A stretch of DNA of 30,438 nucleotides, from the NCBI GenBank assembly GCA_934661165.1, contig CAKUJB010000010.1:1-30438 (forward strand), in the 5' to 3' direction. This stretch comes from an uncultured Microbacteriaceae bacterium (GTDB lineage: Bacteria; Actinomycetota; Actinomycetes; Actinomycetales; Microbacteriaceae). The position numbers were made by a program, and so were the translations under genes. Every line of letters starts with the position of its first letter. Within the stretch, counting starts at the first letter, position 1. The notes beneath the pieces are model-generated. The model worked only from the letters and a program-made list of their open reading frames with translations. It did not search any database and had not been told where the DNA came from. Below are positions 15,624 to 23,975 of the stretch, one piece after another.

Positions 15624-16031
15624 TCACGCGCGACGCGGCGGAAGCTCGGCGAGACGCCGCACGGTCTGCACCGCGACCCGAGCCAGCCTTCGAGCGAGCG
15701 CAGGATCGGCCGGGGCGAGGTCGAGCACGCGCACCCCGGCGATCCGCCAATCGCCCGCCTCGGCGGGCACGGGCTCGCCGGGCGGCCAGCCGCCGACCGT
15801 GCGCCAGTGCAGGTGCACCTCGGAGAGCTCCCGGCCGACCTCCTCCCAGTGCGCGTCGAGCGCCGCGAGGTCGACGGCGGTGCTCGCGCCGTGCCCCGGC
15901 ACCTGGGCGACCGCGTATGCCCGCCAGAATGCCTCGTCGCCGAGACCGAGCCGGTACGAGCGCGCATGCGCGTCGGCGCGCAGCGACCAGAGCAGCTCAT
16001 CGATCTCGGTGTCCACGCGACCACTATGCAC
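15624..16031 (-). CDS. Hypothetical protein
   Basis: 135 residues from GTG 16031; GTG 16016 is an alternative, since CATAGT lies 6 bases upstream of it as a leaderless -10. I do not recognise a family. The sequence is soluble, rich in Ala, Arg, Glu and Trp, with a mostly helical look (DELLWSLRADAHARSYRLGLGDEAFWRAYAV, in part) and a short strand RIAGVRVLDLAP. It is first in an operon with the methyltransferase and divergent from the XRE regulator at 16090, with 58 bases between the two starts. Confidence 0.6.
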   Translation of the reverse strand: MHSGRVDTEIDELLWSLRADAHARSYRLGLGDEAFWRAYAVAQVPGHGASTAVDLAALDAHWEEVGRELSEVHLHWRTVGGWPPGEPVPAEAGDWRIAGVRVLDLAPADPALARRLARVAVQTVRRLAELPPRRA

Positions 16032-16089
16032 ATAAGCGCAGACACTCCAGCATCTCGCAGTCCCGGCGGTGTGCAGTTAGGCATGATGC

Positions 16090-16395
16090 ATGCCCCCTCG
16101 TTCCGCCGCCCACGCCGAGTTGGGCCGACGGATCAACGCGGCTCGGCTGCGCCTCGACGTGACGCAGCAGGAGGCGGCCGGGGTCGCGGGCATCAACGCC
16201 GCGAACTTCGCGAAGATCGAGCGCGGCATCGGCAATCCGAGCTTCGACACGCTCGTGCGCATCGCGACGGCCCTCGACGTCGACCCCGGCTCGCTCCTGA
16301 GCGGCCTGCACGCGGATGCCCTGCCGCCCGGACCCGCGACGTACTCGGTGCGCGAGTTCCGCGAGGAGAAGGCCCGCCGCACCGGCCGCCGCTGA
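16090..16395 (+). CDS. XRE-family helix-turn-helix regulator
   Basis: 101 residues. Residues about 9-65 form a lambda-repressor-like domain: LGRRINAARLRLDVTQQEAA, then GINAANFAKIERGIGNPSFDTLVRIATALDVDPGSLL. The C-terminal tail is short and basic, with no sensor domain. ATG 16090 lies 6 bases after TAGGCA (16078-16083), a weaker member of the leaderless pattern. The small intergenic region it shares with the divergent hypothetical gene holds TATGCACATA (16025-16034) and ATGCAT (16086-16091), possible operators. Confidence 0.85.
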   Translation: MPPRSAAHAELGRRINAARLRLDVTQQEAAGVAGINAANFAKIERGIGNPSFDTLVRIATALDVDPGSLLSGLHADALPPGPATYSVREFREEKARRTGRR

Positions 16396-16456
16396 GCGCC
16401 GCCCGCCGCCCGGCCGCCCGGCATCGCCCACTCCAGGAGCACCCCCCCCGCCTGCC

Positions 16457-16723
16457 TCACAGCGCGATCCCGTACAGGTACTCGTCCCCGTTCGGCCGCC
16501 GCCACCGTACGATGAGCCGCGAGTCGCGCGCGAGCTCGATGCCGTGGACGGCGACGTCGAGCGCCGCGCCGGGCGGGAGCCGCGGCGTGAGCGGCGCGTG
16601 GGCGATGCCGCGCCCCGCCATCTCGACGCGCACCCAGCGCAGCGTCTCCGCGCTCGTGTTCCGCACCCGGAGGCGCGGCGAGCCGCCGCGCTCGATGGCG
16701 AAGGGGACCGGATACGCCGACAT
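16457..16723 (-). CDS. Hypothetical small beta-rich protein
   Basis: 88 residues. No known domain is recognised; alternating polar and hydrophobic segments (PRLRVRNTSAETLRWVRVEM, ALDVAVHGIELARDSRLIVRW) suggest a small beta-sandwich. No signal peptide or membrane segment. TAGCGT (16735-16730) lies exactly 6 bases before ATG 16723, supporting this as a real gene with a leaderless mRNA. It converges on the XRE gene and is divergent from gatB. Confidence 0.65.
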   Translation of the reverse strand: MSAYPVPFAIERGGSPRLRVRNTSAETLRWVRVEMAGRGIAHAPLTPRLPPGAALDVAVHGIELARDSRLIVRWRRPNGDEYLYGIAL

Positions 16724-16839
16724 GCCGCGACGCTAGGCGGGGCCGGGGACGATCGGGCGGCGGGGGCGAGCGAGGCTGTGGACAGCGCCCCGCGCATTCG
16801 TGCTGTGGAGGAGCGGCGAAGCCGGCTCGTCCGCGAACC

Positions 16840-16845
16840 TAGAAT
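16840..16845 (+). promoter_or_regulatory. -10 element of gatB, leaderless
   Basis: TAGAAT, 6 bases before ATG 16852, with no Shine-Dalgarno site between. It gives gatB its own promoter, separate from gatCA. Confidence 0.65.
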
Positions 16846-16851
16846 CGGATC

Positions 16852-18366
16852 ATGGCGCGCGCGGACCTCCTCGACTTCGACGAAGCGATCTCCAAGTACG
16901 ACATCGCCCTCGGCTTCGAGGTCCACGTCGAGCTGTCGACCCGGACGAAGATGTTCTCCGATGCGCCGAACCCGGCGCACAGCGACTTCCACGGCGCCGA
17001 GCCGAACACGCTCATCACCCCCGTCTGCCTCGGCCTGCCCGGCTCCCTCCCCGTCGTGAACGGCCAGGCGATCGAGCACGCGATCTCGCTCGGCCTCGCG
17101 CTCGGCTGCTCGATCGCGCCGTCGAGCCGGTTCGCCCGGAAGAACTACTTCTACCCCGACCTCGCGAAGAACTACCAGATCTCGCAGTACGACGAGCCCA
17201 TCGCCTTCGACGGCGAGATCGAGCTCGAGCTCGAGGACGGCCGGGCGCTCACCGTCGGCATCGAGCGCGCGCACATGGAGGAGGACGCGGGCAAGCTCAC
17301 CCACGTCGGTGGCGCGACCGGCCGCATCCAGGGCGCCGAGTACTCGCTCGTCGACTACAACCGCGCCGGCGTGCCGCTCGTCGAGATCGTCACGAAGGTC
17401 ATCCTCGGCACCGGCGCCGACGCCCCCGAGGTCGGTCGCGCGTACGTCGCGACGATCCGCGACATCGCCCTCGCCCTCGGCGTCTCGGAGGCACGCATGG
17501 AGCGCGGCAACCTGCGCTGCGACGCGAACGTCTCGCTCTCGCCGAAGGGCTCCGGCGTGCTCGGCACCCGGACGGAGACGAAGAACGTCAACTCGATGCG
17601 CTCGGTCGAGCGCGCGATCCGCCATGAGATCCAGCGCCAGGCGGCGATCCTCGAGCGCGGCGGCACGATCACCCAGGAGACGCGGCACTGGCACGAGGAC
17701 ACCGGCACGACCTCGCCGGGCCGGCCGAAGTCGGACGCCGACGACTACCGGTACTTCCCGGAGCCGGATCTGCTGCCGGTCGAGCCGTCCGCCGAGCTCG
17801 TCGAGACCCTCCGCGCGGCGCTGCCGGAGCCGCCGGCGGCCAGGCGGCGACGCCTCAAGGAGGGCTGGGGCTTCACCGACCTCGAGTTCCGCGACGTCGT
17901 GAATGCGGGGCTCACCGTCGAGGTCGAGCGCACCGTCGCCGCCGGCGCGGCGCCGCAGCAGGCCCGCAAGTGGTGGACCGGCGAGATCAGCCGCATCGCG
18001 AATGCGTCGGGTCGCGAGCCGGCGGAGCTCGTCACCCCCGAGGCGGTCGAGGAACTCGTCGCGCTCATCGACTCCGGCGCGATCAACGACCGGCTCGCCC
18101 GCGAGGCGCTCGACGGCGTCATCGCGGGGGAGGGCACGCCCGCGGAGGTCGTCGAGTCCCGCGGCCTCGCGGTCGTCTCGGACGACTCGGCGCTCATCGC
18201 CGCGATCGACGCCGCGCTCGCGGCGCAGCCGGACGTGCTCGAGAAGATCCGCGACGGCAAGGTGCAGGCCGCCGGCGCGGTCATCGGCGCGGTCATGAAG
18301 GCGATGCAGGGCAAGGCGGACGCCGCGCGCGTCCGCGAGCTCGTGCTCGAGCGCGCCTCGGGCTGA
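16852..18366 (+). CDS. gatB: Asp-tRNA(Asn)/Glu-tRNA(Gln) amidotransferase subunit B
   Basis: 504 residues, full length. This subunit binds the misacylated tRNA, activates its carboxylate by phosphorylation and amidates it with ammonia from GatA. Family blocks are visible: LGFEVHVELSTRTKMFS (about 20-36), CLGLPGSLPVVN, ARKNYFYPDLAKNYQISQY, YNRAGVPLVEIVT, MERGNLRCDANVS and TKNVNSMRSVERAI. The C-terminal part is the helical YqeY-like tail domain. A separate leaderless promoter drives it, unlike the contiguous gatCAB arrangement common in related bacteria. Confidence 0.96.
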   Translation: MARADLLDFDEAISKYDIALGFEVHVELSTRTKMFSDAPNPAHSDFHGAEPNTLITPVCLGLPGSLPVVNGQAIEHAISLGLALGCSIAPSSRFARKNYFYPDLAKNYQISQYDEPIAFDGEIELELEDGRALTVGIERAHMEEDAGKLTHVGGATGRIQGAEYSLVDYNRAGVPLVEIVTKVILGTGADAPEVGRAYVATIRDIALALGVSEARMERGNLRCDANVSLSPKGSGVLGTRTETKNVNSMRSVERAIRHEIQRQAAILERGGTITQETRHWHEDTGTTSPGRPKSDADDYRYFPEPDLLPVEPSAELVETLRAALPEPPAARRRRLKEGWGFTDLEFRDVVNAGLTVEVERTVAAGAAPQQARKWWTGEISRIANASGREPAELVTPEAVEELVALIDSGAINDRLAREALDGVIAGEGTPAEVVESRGLAVVSDDSALIAAIDAALAAQPDVLEKIRDGKVQAAGAVIGAVMKAMQGKADAARVRELVLERASG

Positions 18367-18407
18367 CGGGCGGCGGCCCCGTCCCGGCGGTGCCCGGCGC
18401 GGGCGGC

Positions 18408-18848
18408 TCAGTCGGCGCGCGTCGCCCAGACGATCGGCGAGCCGAGGTAGGCGCGCGGCTCGCCGAACCGCGCCCGCCCGCCGCGACGGGTGAACTCGCG
18501 CAGCACCGTGAGCGCCGCGCCGTCGCGGTGCTCGACCCACACCTCAACCGCGTCGTGCCGCCGCCCGGTGAGCCGCGAGGCGGTCACGAGGGCGACCGCC
18601 CGGGACGGCGGCGCGTGCTGCGCGAGCAGGTAGATCGCCGCGCTCGTCAGCGCGGCAGGGGTGCGCCGCGGGAGCGCGGTCGAGTCGAGCTCGAGCTCCT
18701 GCACGGCACCGGTGAACGACAGGGCGAGGGGGATGGGGCGGAGCCACTCGGCGGCCCCGAGCGCCCGCTCGGCGGCGCGGAGACCCGCGTCGGCGAGCGC
18801 CTCGACGTCGCGGCGCGACCGCTCGCTCAGCGACGCACCCCAGGCCAT
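18408..18848 (-). CDS. Hypothetical protein
   Basis: 146 residues from ATG 18848, which lies 7 bases after TAAGTT (18861-18856); an in-frame ATG at 18878 is further upstream but would place the promoter inside the gene. I recognise no family. The N-terminal half is helical (LSERSRRDVEALADAGLRAAERAL), the C-terminal half has strands (AVEVWVEHRDGAALTVLREF). No signal peptide or membrane helix. It converges on gatB with 41 bases between stops. Confidence 0.6.
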   Translation of the reverse strand: MAWGASLSERSRRDVEALADAGLRAAERALGAAEWLRPIPLALSFTGAVQELELDSTALPRRTPAALTSAAIYLLAQHAPPSRAVALVTASRLTGRRHDAVEVWVEHRDGAALTVLREFTRRGGRARFGEPRAYLGSPIVWATRAD

Positions 18849-18931
18849 GGGCTCCAACTTAGTCGCCGACCACCGCATTCATCCGGAGCGCCGGGCCCGT
18901 CGTCGACGCTGACGCGCGGGCCGCGCAGCGC

Positions 18932-19411
18932 TCACCGGCTGACGTTGGCGGTGAAGCTGCGGACCCGCTCGAGCAGTCCGGCCGACCTCGCCTCGAGCAG
19001 GTCGCCGGGCGCGGGCGCCCAGGGGGATGTCGGCGGGAGCATGCGGATGATATGCGGGCAGTCGAGCCGCTCGCAGATGTACGTTCCGACGCTCGCCCCG
19101 TCGAGGCTCGCGCGCGGCGCGGAGGCGAGCGCGACCTGCGTCGCCGGCTGCGTCGCCCGGCACATCGAGCACATCGCGGGCACCCCGCCGCGCAGGCCCC
19201 CGTCGGCGAAGCGGAGCACGATCCCGACCGGCCCGTCGTCGCCGTCGTGGACGAGGTAGCCGCGACTCGCGAGCGACGGATCGCGCCACCCGAGGAACTC
19301 GCGCTCGGCCCAGATGACCTCGTGCAGCCCCGGGAGCGGCATGCGGGCGGCCTCGGCCGGGGTGAGGTTCACGAACGAGGCGCGGATCTGCATCGCCGTG
19401 AGTGCCTGCAT
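18932..19411 (-). CDS. FBP-domain (EF-G-binding-like) zinc-finger protein
   Basis: 159 residues. The N-terminal half (RASFVNLTPAEAARMPLP, WAEREFLGWRDP) and a C-terminal treble-clef zinc finger with four cysteines (Cys81, Cys84, Cys113, Cys118; CSMC and CERLDC) match the FBP family related to FusB. FusB binds elongation factor G and rescues it from fusidic acid in staphylococci; actinobacterial members are mostly uncharacterised. ATG 19411 lies 7 bases after TACAGT (19424-19419), and the intervening bases GGAGGGC could also serve as a ribosome-binding site, though very close. Confidence 0.8.
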   Translation of the reverse strand: MQALTAMQIRASFVNLTPAEAARMPLPGLHEVIWAEREFLGWRDPSLASRGYLVHDGDDGPVGIVLRFADGGLRGGVPAMCSMCRATQPATQVALASAPRASLDGASVGTYICERLDCPHIIRMLPPTSPWAPAPGDLLEARSAGLLERVRSFTANVSR

Positions 19412-19546
19412 GCCCTCCACTGTAGGCACCGGAACGTCTCGGGCCCGCCGTCTCGCGCGTGTCCTGCAGGCCGCGTCCAGCCCGCGCCCGGCCGCCCGCC
19501 AGCCTGCGCACAGCACTGCCACAGTTCGCCGTGCGAGCATGACGGC

Positions 19547-19924
19547 ATGCACCGCCTCCGCCCGCTCCTGCTCGGCGTGGCGGTGGTCTATCTCCTGACG
19601 ATCGCGATCGGCGCGTTCCTGCTCCGGGAGCCGCTGCCGATCTGGGCCGCGCTGCTCGTGTGGTTCGTCGCGGGGCTGCTGCTCGGCGCCGCGGTGCGGC
19701 CGTCGCGGTGGTGGGTTGCCCTCGGCTTCCTCTGGCTCGGGACCGCGTGGGTCGAGGCCGGCCAGATGGTGTGGCTCGAGCGCCAGGGCTCGGCGGTCGA
19801 CGTCGTGCTCGGCTGCCTCGCGAGCGCCGCGGGCGTCGGCGTCGCGGTCGCGTGCTACGCGCTGCGCGACCGGAGCGCCGCCCGGGCGGTCAGCGGACCT
19901 GCGGGAGCACCTCCGCGCCGATGA
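19547..19924 (+). CDS. VanZ-like membrane protein
   Basis: 125 residues with four predicted membrane helices (about 5-26, 32-50, 56-72, 84-105). The third and fourth helices carry the VanZ-family pattern E-x-x-Q, then R, then D (VEAGQMVWLERQGSAVDVVL), followed by a glycine-containing helix. VanZ is known for teicoplanin resistance, but most chromosomal relatives have no assigned role. No strong ribosome-binding site is visible before ATG 19547. The last 35 bases overlap the convergent oxidoreductase gene. Confidence 0.65.
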   Translation: MHRLRPLLLGVAVVYLLTIAIGAFLLREPLPIWAALLVWFVAGLLLGAAVRPSRWWVALGFLWLGTAWVEAGQMVWLERQGSAVDVVLGCLASAAGVGVAVACYALRDRSAARAVSGPAGAPPRR

Positions 19925-20816
19925 GCTCGACGTGCTCGAGGTCGCGCGGGTCGAGCAGCTGCAGGTAGCACCGGCTGATGCCGAGCTCGCCGAGCCGCCC
20001 GATCGCGTCGACGGCCTGCTGCGGCGATCCGGAGATGCCCGCGACGCGCAGTCGCTCGAGCGTGGATCCCGAGGCCTCCGCCCGTCGCGCGAGCTCGGCG
20101 GCGTCGCGGCCGACGACGGTGGCGGCGGCGATGGAGAACGCGATGGTGCCGGGGTCGCGCCCGATCGCCTCGGCGGCGGCCCGCACGCGCGCGATCCGCT
20201 CGCGCATGACCTCCTCGCTCGCGAGGAATGCGTTGTACTCGTCCGCGTAGCGGGCCGCGATCCGCGGCGTCTTCGTCGCGCCGGAGCCGCCGACGATGAT
20301 CGGGATCCGCGCCTGCACGGGCTTCGGCAGGGCCGGTGCCTCGTGGAGCGCGTAGTGCTCGCCCGCATAGCTGAACGTCTCGCCGACCGGCGTCGCCCAG
20401 AGGCCCGTCACGATGTCGAGCTGCTCCTGGAACGGCCCGAAGCGCCGTGCGGGGAACGGGATGCCGTACGCGGTGTGCTCCGCCTCGAACCAGCCGGTGC
20501 CGAGCCCGAGCTCGACCCGGCCGCCCGACATCGCGTCGACCTGCGCGACCTGGATCGCGAGCATCGAGGGGTGGCGGAAGGTCGCGGAGCTCACGAGCGT
20601 GCCGAGCCGCAGCCGCGACGTCTGCGCGGCGATCGCGCCGAGCGTCACCCAGCTGTCGGTCGGCCCGGGCAGCCCGCCGCGACGGTGGTCCATGGTGAGG
20701 ACGTGGTCGGAGCGGAAGAAGCCGTCGAAGCCGACCGCCTCCGCGGTCTGCGCGACCGCGAGCTGCTCGGCGAAGGTCGCCCCGTTCTGCGGTTCGAGGA
20801 AGACGCGGAGATCCAC
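19890..20816 (-). CDS. LLM-class (probably F420-dependent) oxidoreductase
   Basis: 308 residues. A luciferase-like TIM-barrel: the N-terminal strand MDLRVFLEPQNG, FDGFFRSDHV, LRLGTLVSSATFRHP, and the hallmark SGGRVELGLGTGWFEAEH (about 96-113). This matches actinobacterial F420-dependent reductases rather than FMN monooxygenases, although cofactor choice cannot be proven from sequence alone. GTG 20816 lies exactly 6 bases after TAGGGT (20828-20823), so the start is well supported and leaderless. It is divergent from the TPP-controlled operon, whose -10 is about 50 bases away. Confidence 0.88.
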   Translation of the reverse strand: MDLRVFLEPQNGATFAEQLAVAQTAEAVGFDGFFRSDHVLTMDHRRGGLPGPTDSWVTLGAIAAQTSRLRLGTLVSSATFRHPSMLAIQVAQVDAMSGGRVELGLGTGWFEAEHTAYGIPFPARRFGPFQEQLDIVTGLWATPVGETFSYAGEHYALHEAPALPKPVQARIPIIVGGSGATKTPRIAARYADEYNAFLASEEVMRERIARVRAAAEAIGRDPGTIAFSIAAATVVGRDAAELARRAEASGSTLERLRVAGISGSPQQAVDAIGRLGELGISRCYLQLLDPRDLEHVELIGAEVLPQVR

Positions 20817-20822
20817 CCGTTC

Positions 20823-20828
20823 ACCCTA
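20823..20828 (-). promoter_or_regulatory. -10 element of the LLM oxidoreductase gene
   Basis: TAGGGT on the minus strand, 6 bases before GTG 20816. Confidence 0.6.
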
Positions 20829-20878
20829 GCGACCGTCGCCGCCGCGACCGCGGAGGCGTCGCACGCGGCGGGGGCGGG

Positions 20879-20884
20879 TATGGT
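20879..20884 (+). promoter_or_regulatory. -10 element of the ykoEDC operon
   Basis: TATGGT; initiation about 7 bases later would begin the transcript just before the TPP riboswitch. Confidence 0.55.
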
Positions 20885-20894
20885 GGAGCCATCA

Positions 20895-20980
20895 CACGGG
20901 AGCCCGGGGACGGGCTGAGAGGAAGCCACCGCGCTTCGACCGTAACGACCTGATCCGGGTAATGCCGGCGCAGGGAGTGG
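20895..20980 (+). promoter_or_regulatory. TPP riboswitch (THI element)
   Basis: The conserved THI-box segments are present in order: CACGGGAGCCCG, GGGCTGAGAGG (20912-20922), GACCTGATCCGGGTAATGCC (20947-20965) and GCGCAGGGAG (20968-20977). Binding of thiamin pyrophosphate should lower expression of the downstream transporter. The following 110 bases can form the expression platform: GTGGTGC (21028-21034) is complementary to GCACCAC (21086-21092) directly before ykoE. Confidence 0.95.
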
Positions 20981-21092
20981 ATTCGGCACCGTCACCGCCC
21001 GGGTCGCGTCGCGAGGCGCGGCGCCCGGTGGTGCACCGCCGCATGGTCGCAGTCCGGTGCAACTCACGTCGACACGAACGGAGCAGCACCAC

Positions 21093-21695
21093 ATGAACAC
21101 CAGCACGAGAGGTCCCCGCCTGACGTGGCGGGTCGTCGACATCGTCGTCGCCGCCGTCCTCGGCGTCGTCCTCGGCCTCGTCTTCTTCCTCTGGAATCAG
21201 CTGTACAACCCGATCAGCGCGCCGCTCGAGGCCGCGCTCCCGGGCCTCCAGGCCCTCACCTACGGCATCTGGCTCATCGGCGGCGTCCTCGGCGGGCTCA
21301 TCATCCGCAAGCCGGGCGCCGCGCTCTTCGTCGAGCTCGTCGCCGCGAGCGTCTCCGCGCTCCTCGGCGCGCAGTGGGCGTTCCTCACCCTCGAGGCGGG
21401 CCTCGTGCAGAGCCTCGGCGCGGAACTCGTCTTCCTGCTCTTCTTCTACCGCCGCTGGAACCTGCCGGTCGCGATGCTCGCGGGCGCGGTCGCCGGGCTC
21501 GCGATGGCCGTGAACGCCCTCATCCTCTGGGACCCGGGCGCCGGCACGCTCTTCATGACGACGTACACGATCTCGAGCATCGTCTCGGGCGCCGTGCTCG
21601 CCGGCCTCGTCTCGTGGCTCCTCACGCGGGCCCTCGCCCGCACCGGCGTGCTGCACCGCTTCGCCGCGGGCCGCGAGGCCGTCCGGCGCGCCTGA
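21093..21695 (+). CDS. ykoE: ECF transporter S component, YkoE type (thiamine precursor uptake)
   Basis: 200 residues with about five or six membrane helices. It is the substrate-binding membrane subunit of an energy-coupling-factor transporter; YkoE proteins are linked to uptake of hydroxymethylpyrimidine or thiamine. The N-terminal WRVVDIVVAAVLGVVLGLVF and the WNQLYNP segment fit the family. The TPP riboswitch upstream supports a thiamine-related substrate. ATG 21093 follows GGAGC weakly; in-frame GTG 21057 is less likely. ykoD follows after 13 bases. Confidence 0.9.
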   Translation: MNTSTRGPRLTWRVVDIVVAAVLGVVLGLVFFLWNQLYNPISAPLEAALPGLQALTYGIWLIGGVLGGLIIRKPGAALFVELVAASVSALLGAQWAFLTLEAGLVQSLGAELVFLLFFYRRWNLPVAMLAGAVAGLAMAVNALILWDPGAGTLFMTTYTISSIVSGAVLAGLVSWLLTRALARTGVLHRFAAGREAVRRA

Positions 21696-21708
21696 GGCAC
21701 GGCGCAGC

Positions 21709-23190
21709 ATGACGACCACCGGTGCCGCTGCCCCGGCCGTGCTCGCGCGCGGCTGGGGCTGGCGGCATTGGGGTCGCGACGGCTGGGCGGTGCGCGGGCT
21801 CGATCTGCGGATCGAACCGGGGGAGCGCGTCCTGCTCCTCGGGGCCTCCGGCGCCGGCAAGTCGACGCTCATCCACGGCCTCGCCGGCGTCCTCGGTGGC
21901 GACGACGACGGCGAGCGCGAGGGCGAGCTGCTCGTCCACGGCCAGGCGCCGGAGCGGGCCCGCGGCCTCGCGGGCCTCGTCCTCCAGGACCCGGACTCGC
22001 AGGTCATCCTGCCGCGCGTCGGCGACGACGTCGCCTTCGGCTGCGAGAACCTCGGGGTGCCGCGCGAGGAGATCTGGTCGCGAGTCGGCGACGCGCTCGA
22101 CGCGGTCGGCCTCGCGCTCCCGCTCGAGCATCCGACGAATGCGCTGTCCGGCGGCCAGAAGCAGCGCCTCGCCCTGGCGGGCGTGCTCGCGATGCGCCCG
22201 CGCCTGCTGCTGCTCGACGAGCCGACGGCGAGCCTCGACCCCGACGGCGTCCGCGAGGTCCGCGAGACGGTCGGCCGCGTGCTCGAGGAGACCGGCGCGA
22301 CGCTCGTCGTCATCGAGCACCGCGTCGACGTCTGGCGGGACCTCGTCGACCGGGTCGTCGTGCTCGCGCCGGACGGCGGGCTCCTCGCCGACGGGCCGAC
22401 CGAGCGGGTGCTCCGGGAGCAGGGCGCGGCGCTCGCGGCCGAGGGGGTGTGGGTGCCGGGGTTCCCGCCCGAGGCGCCGTCGCGCATTCGTCCCGCCGAC
22501 GACCGGGTGCTGCTGCGCGCCGAGGGGCTCGCGATCGGCCGGTCCCGCGAGCGGGTGCTCGCCGCCGGGCTCGACCTTCAGCTGCGCGCCGGCGAGGCGC
22601 TCGCGGTGACGGGGCCGAACGGGGCGGGCAAGTCGACGCTCGGCCTCACCCTCGGCGGGCTTCTCGCGCCGCTCACGGGCGAGGTGCGCGCCGAGGCGCT
22701 CGCGACCGGCGCGGAGTCGCGCCCGATCCGCTGGCGCTCCCGGGAGCTCGTCACCCGGATCGGCACCGTCTTCCAGGATCCCGAGCACCAGTTCGTCACG
22801 GCGAGCGTGCGCGAGGAGCTCGAGCTCGGGCCGCGCACGATCGGGCTCGACGAGGCCGAGACGCGGGCGCGGGTCGACGCGCTCGTCGAGCGGCTGCGGC
22901 TCGGCGCGCTCCTCGACGCGAACCCGTTCACGCTGTCCGGCGGCGAGCAGCGGCGACTGTCGGTGGCGACCGCGCTGACGACCCGGCCGCCGGTCATCGT
23001 CCTCGACGAACCGACGTTCGGGCAGGACTCCCGGACCTGGCGGGAGCTCGTCGGCTTCCTCGCCGAGCTCCTCGACACCGGCAGCGCCCTCGTCGCGATC
23101 ACGCACGACCTCGACATCGTCGCCGCGCTCGCCGACCGCGAGCTGCGCGCTCGACCGGGATCGCCCGGCGACTTCGAGGTCCTGCGATGA
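21709..23190 (+). CDS. ykoD: ECF transporter ATPase with two fused ABC domains, YkoD type
   Basis: 493 residues, two ATP-binding cassettes in one chain. Domain 1: Walker A GASGAGKST (about 45-53), signature LSGGQKQRLALAG, Walker B LLLLDEPTASLD. Domain 2: Walker A GPNGAGKST (about 303), signature LSGGEQRRLSVA, Walker B VIVLDEPTFGQD. Both H-loop histidines are present (VIEHRVD, AITHDLD). It powers uptake through YkoE and YkoC. Its stop codon overlaps the ykoC start (ATGA). Confidence 0.95.
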   Translation: MTTTGAAAPAVLARGWGWRHWGRDGWAVRGLDLRIEPGERVLLLGASGAGKSTLIHGLAGVLGGDDDGEREGELLVHGQAPERARGLAGLVLQDPDSQVILPRVGDDVAFGCENLGVPREEIWSRVGDALDAVGLALPLEHPTNALSGGQKQRLALAGVLAMRPRLLLLDEPTASLDPDGVREVRETVGRVLEETGATLVVIEHRVDVWRDLVDRVVVLAPDGGLLADGPTERVLREQGAALAAEGVWVPGFPPEAPSRIRPADDRVLLRAEGLAIGRSRERVLAAGLDLQLRAGEALAVTGPNGAGKSTLGLTLGGLLAPLTGEVRAEALATGAESRPIRWRSRELVTRIGTVFQDPEHQFVTASVREELELGPRTIGLDEAETRARVDALVERLRLGALLDANPFTLSGGEQRRLSVATALTTRPPVIVLDEPTFGQDSRTWRELVGFLAELLDTGSALVAITHDLDIVAALADRELRARPGSPGDFEVLR

Positions 23191-23975
23191 GCGCCGTCAT
23201 CACGCCGACCGCGGGGACGCAGGCGATCTACCGGGTGAATCCGGTTGCGAAGCTCGTCGCGGCCTTCATCATCGCCTTCGCCCTCGTGCCGTCGATCGAC
23301 TGGGTGTCGGGGGCGGTCGCGCTCGGCTGCGAGTGCGTCCTGGTCATCTGGGCCGGGCTCGGCCCACGCCGGCTGCTGCTGCGGACACTGCCGGTGTGGA
23401 TCGCCGCGCCGCTCGGCGGGCTCACGATGCTCCTCTACGGCGACCCGTCGGGGCGCACGCACGCCGAGTTCCTCGCGATCCACATCACCGACGGCTCGAT
23501 CGAGCTCGCGATCGCGACCGTGCTCCGCGTCCTCGCGATCGCGCTGCCCGCCGTCGTGCTCTTCGTCACCGTCGACCCGACCCGGTTCGCCGACTCGCTC
23601 GCGCAACTGCTGCGGCTGCCCTCGCGGTTCGTGCTCGGCGCGCTCGCGGCGCTGCGGCTCGTCGCGCTGCTGCTCGACGACTGGCGCTCGCTCGAGCAGG
23701 CCCGTCGTGCGCGCGGCATCGCCGACCGCGGGCGGGTGCGGCGGTTCCCCGGCCAGGTCTTCGCGATTCTCGTCCTCGCGATCCGTCGCGGCGGGCGGCT
23801 CGCGACGGCGATGGAGGCGCGGGCCTTCGGCGCCCCCGTCGCGCGCAGCTGGGCGCGGCCGTCTCGCCTCGGATGGCCCGACCTCGCCCTCGTCCTCATC
23901 GCGCTCGGGGTCGCGGTGCTCGCCGTCGGGGTCTCCGTCGCGGTCGGCGCGTGGAACCCGATCTTCGGACGATGA
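23187..23975 (+). CDS. ykoC: ECF transporter T component, YkoC type
   Basis: 262 residues, hydrophobic, with four to six membrane helices. The coupling helices carry the T-component arginine motifs, seen as ARRARG (about 172-177) and AMEARAFG (about 209-216), which transmit ATPase movement to the S component. It overlaps ykoD by 4 bases (ATGA) and the next gene by 4 bases, so the operon is tightly coupled. Confidence 0.92.
   Translation: MSAVITPTAGTQAIYRVNPVAKLVAAFIIAFALVPSIDWVSGAVALGCECVLVIWAGLGPRRLLLRTLPVWIAAPLGGLTMLLYGDPSGRTHAEFLAIHITDGSIELAIATVLRVLAIALPAVVLFVTVDPTRFADSLAQLLRLPSRFVLGALAALRLVALLLDDWRSLEQARRARGIADRGRVRRFPGQVFAILVLAIRRGGRLATAMEARAFGAPVARSWARPSRLGWPDLALVLIALGVAVLAVGVSVAVGAWNPIFGR

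Noticed and set aside
12541..15750. Long minus-strand open frame over gatC, gatA and the methyltransferase (1069 codons)
   Set aside because: Low-complexity Arg/Gly/Ala translation antisense to clear genes; an effect of high G+C.
16024..18540. 838-codon minus-strand frame over gatB
   Set aside because: Antisense to gatB, compositionally biased, no domain.
19411..19924. FBP protein and VanZ-like protein as an antibiotic resistance island
   Set aside because: Both families are mostly chromosomal with no resistance role shown; composition matches the surroundings.
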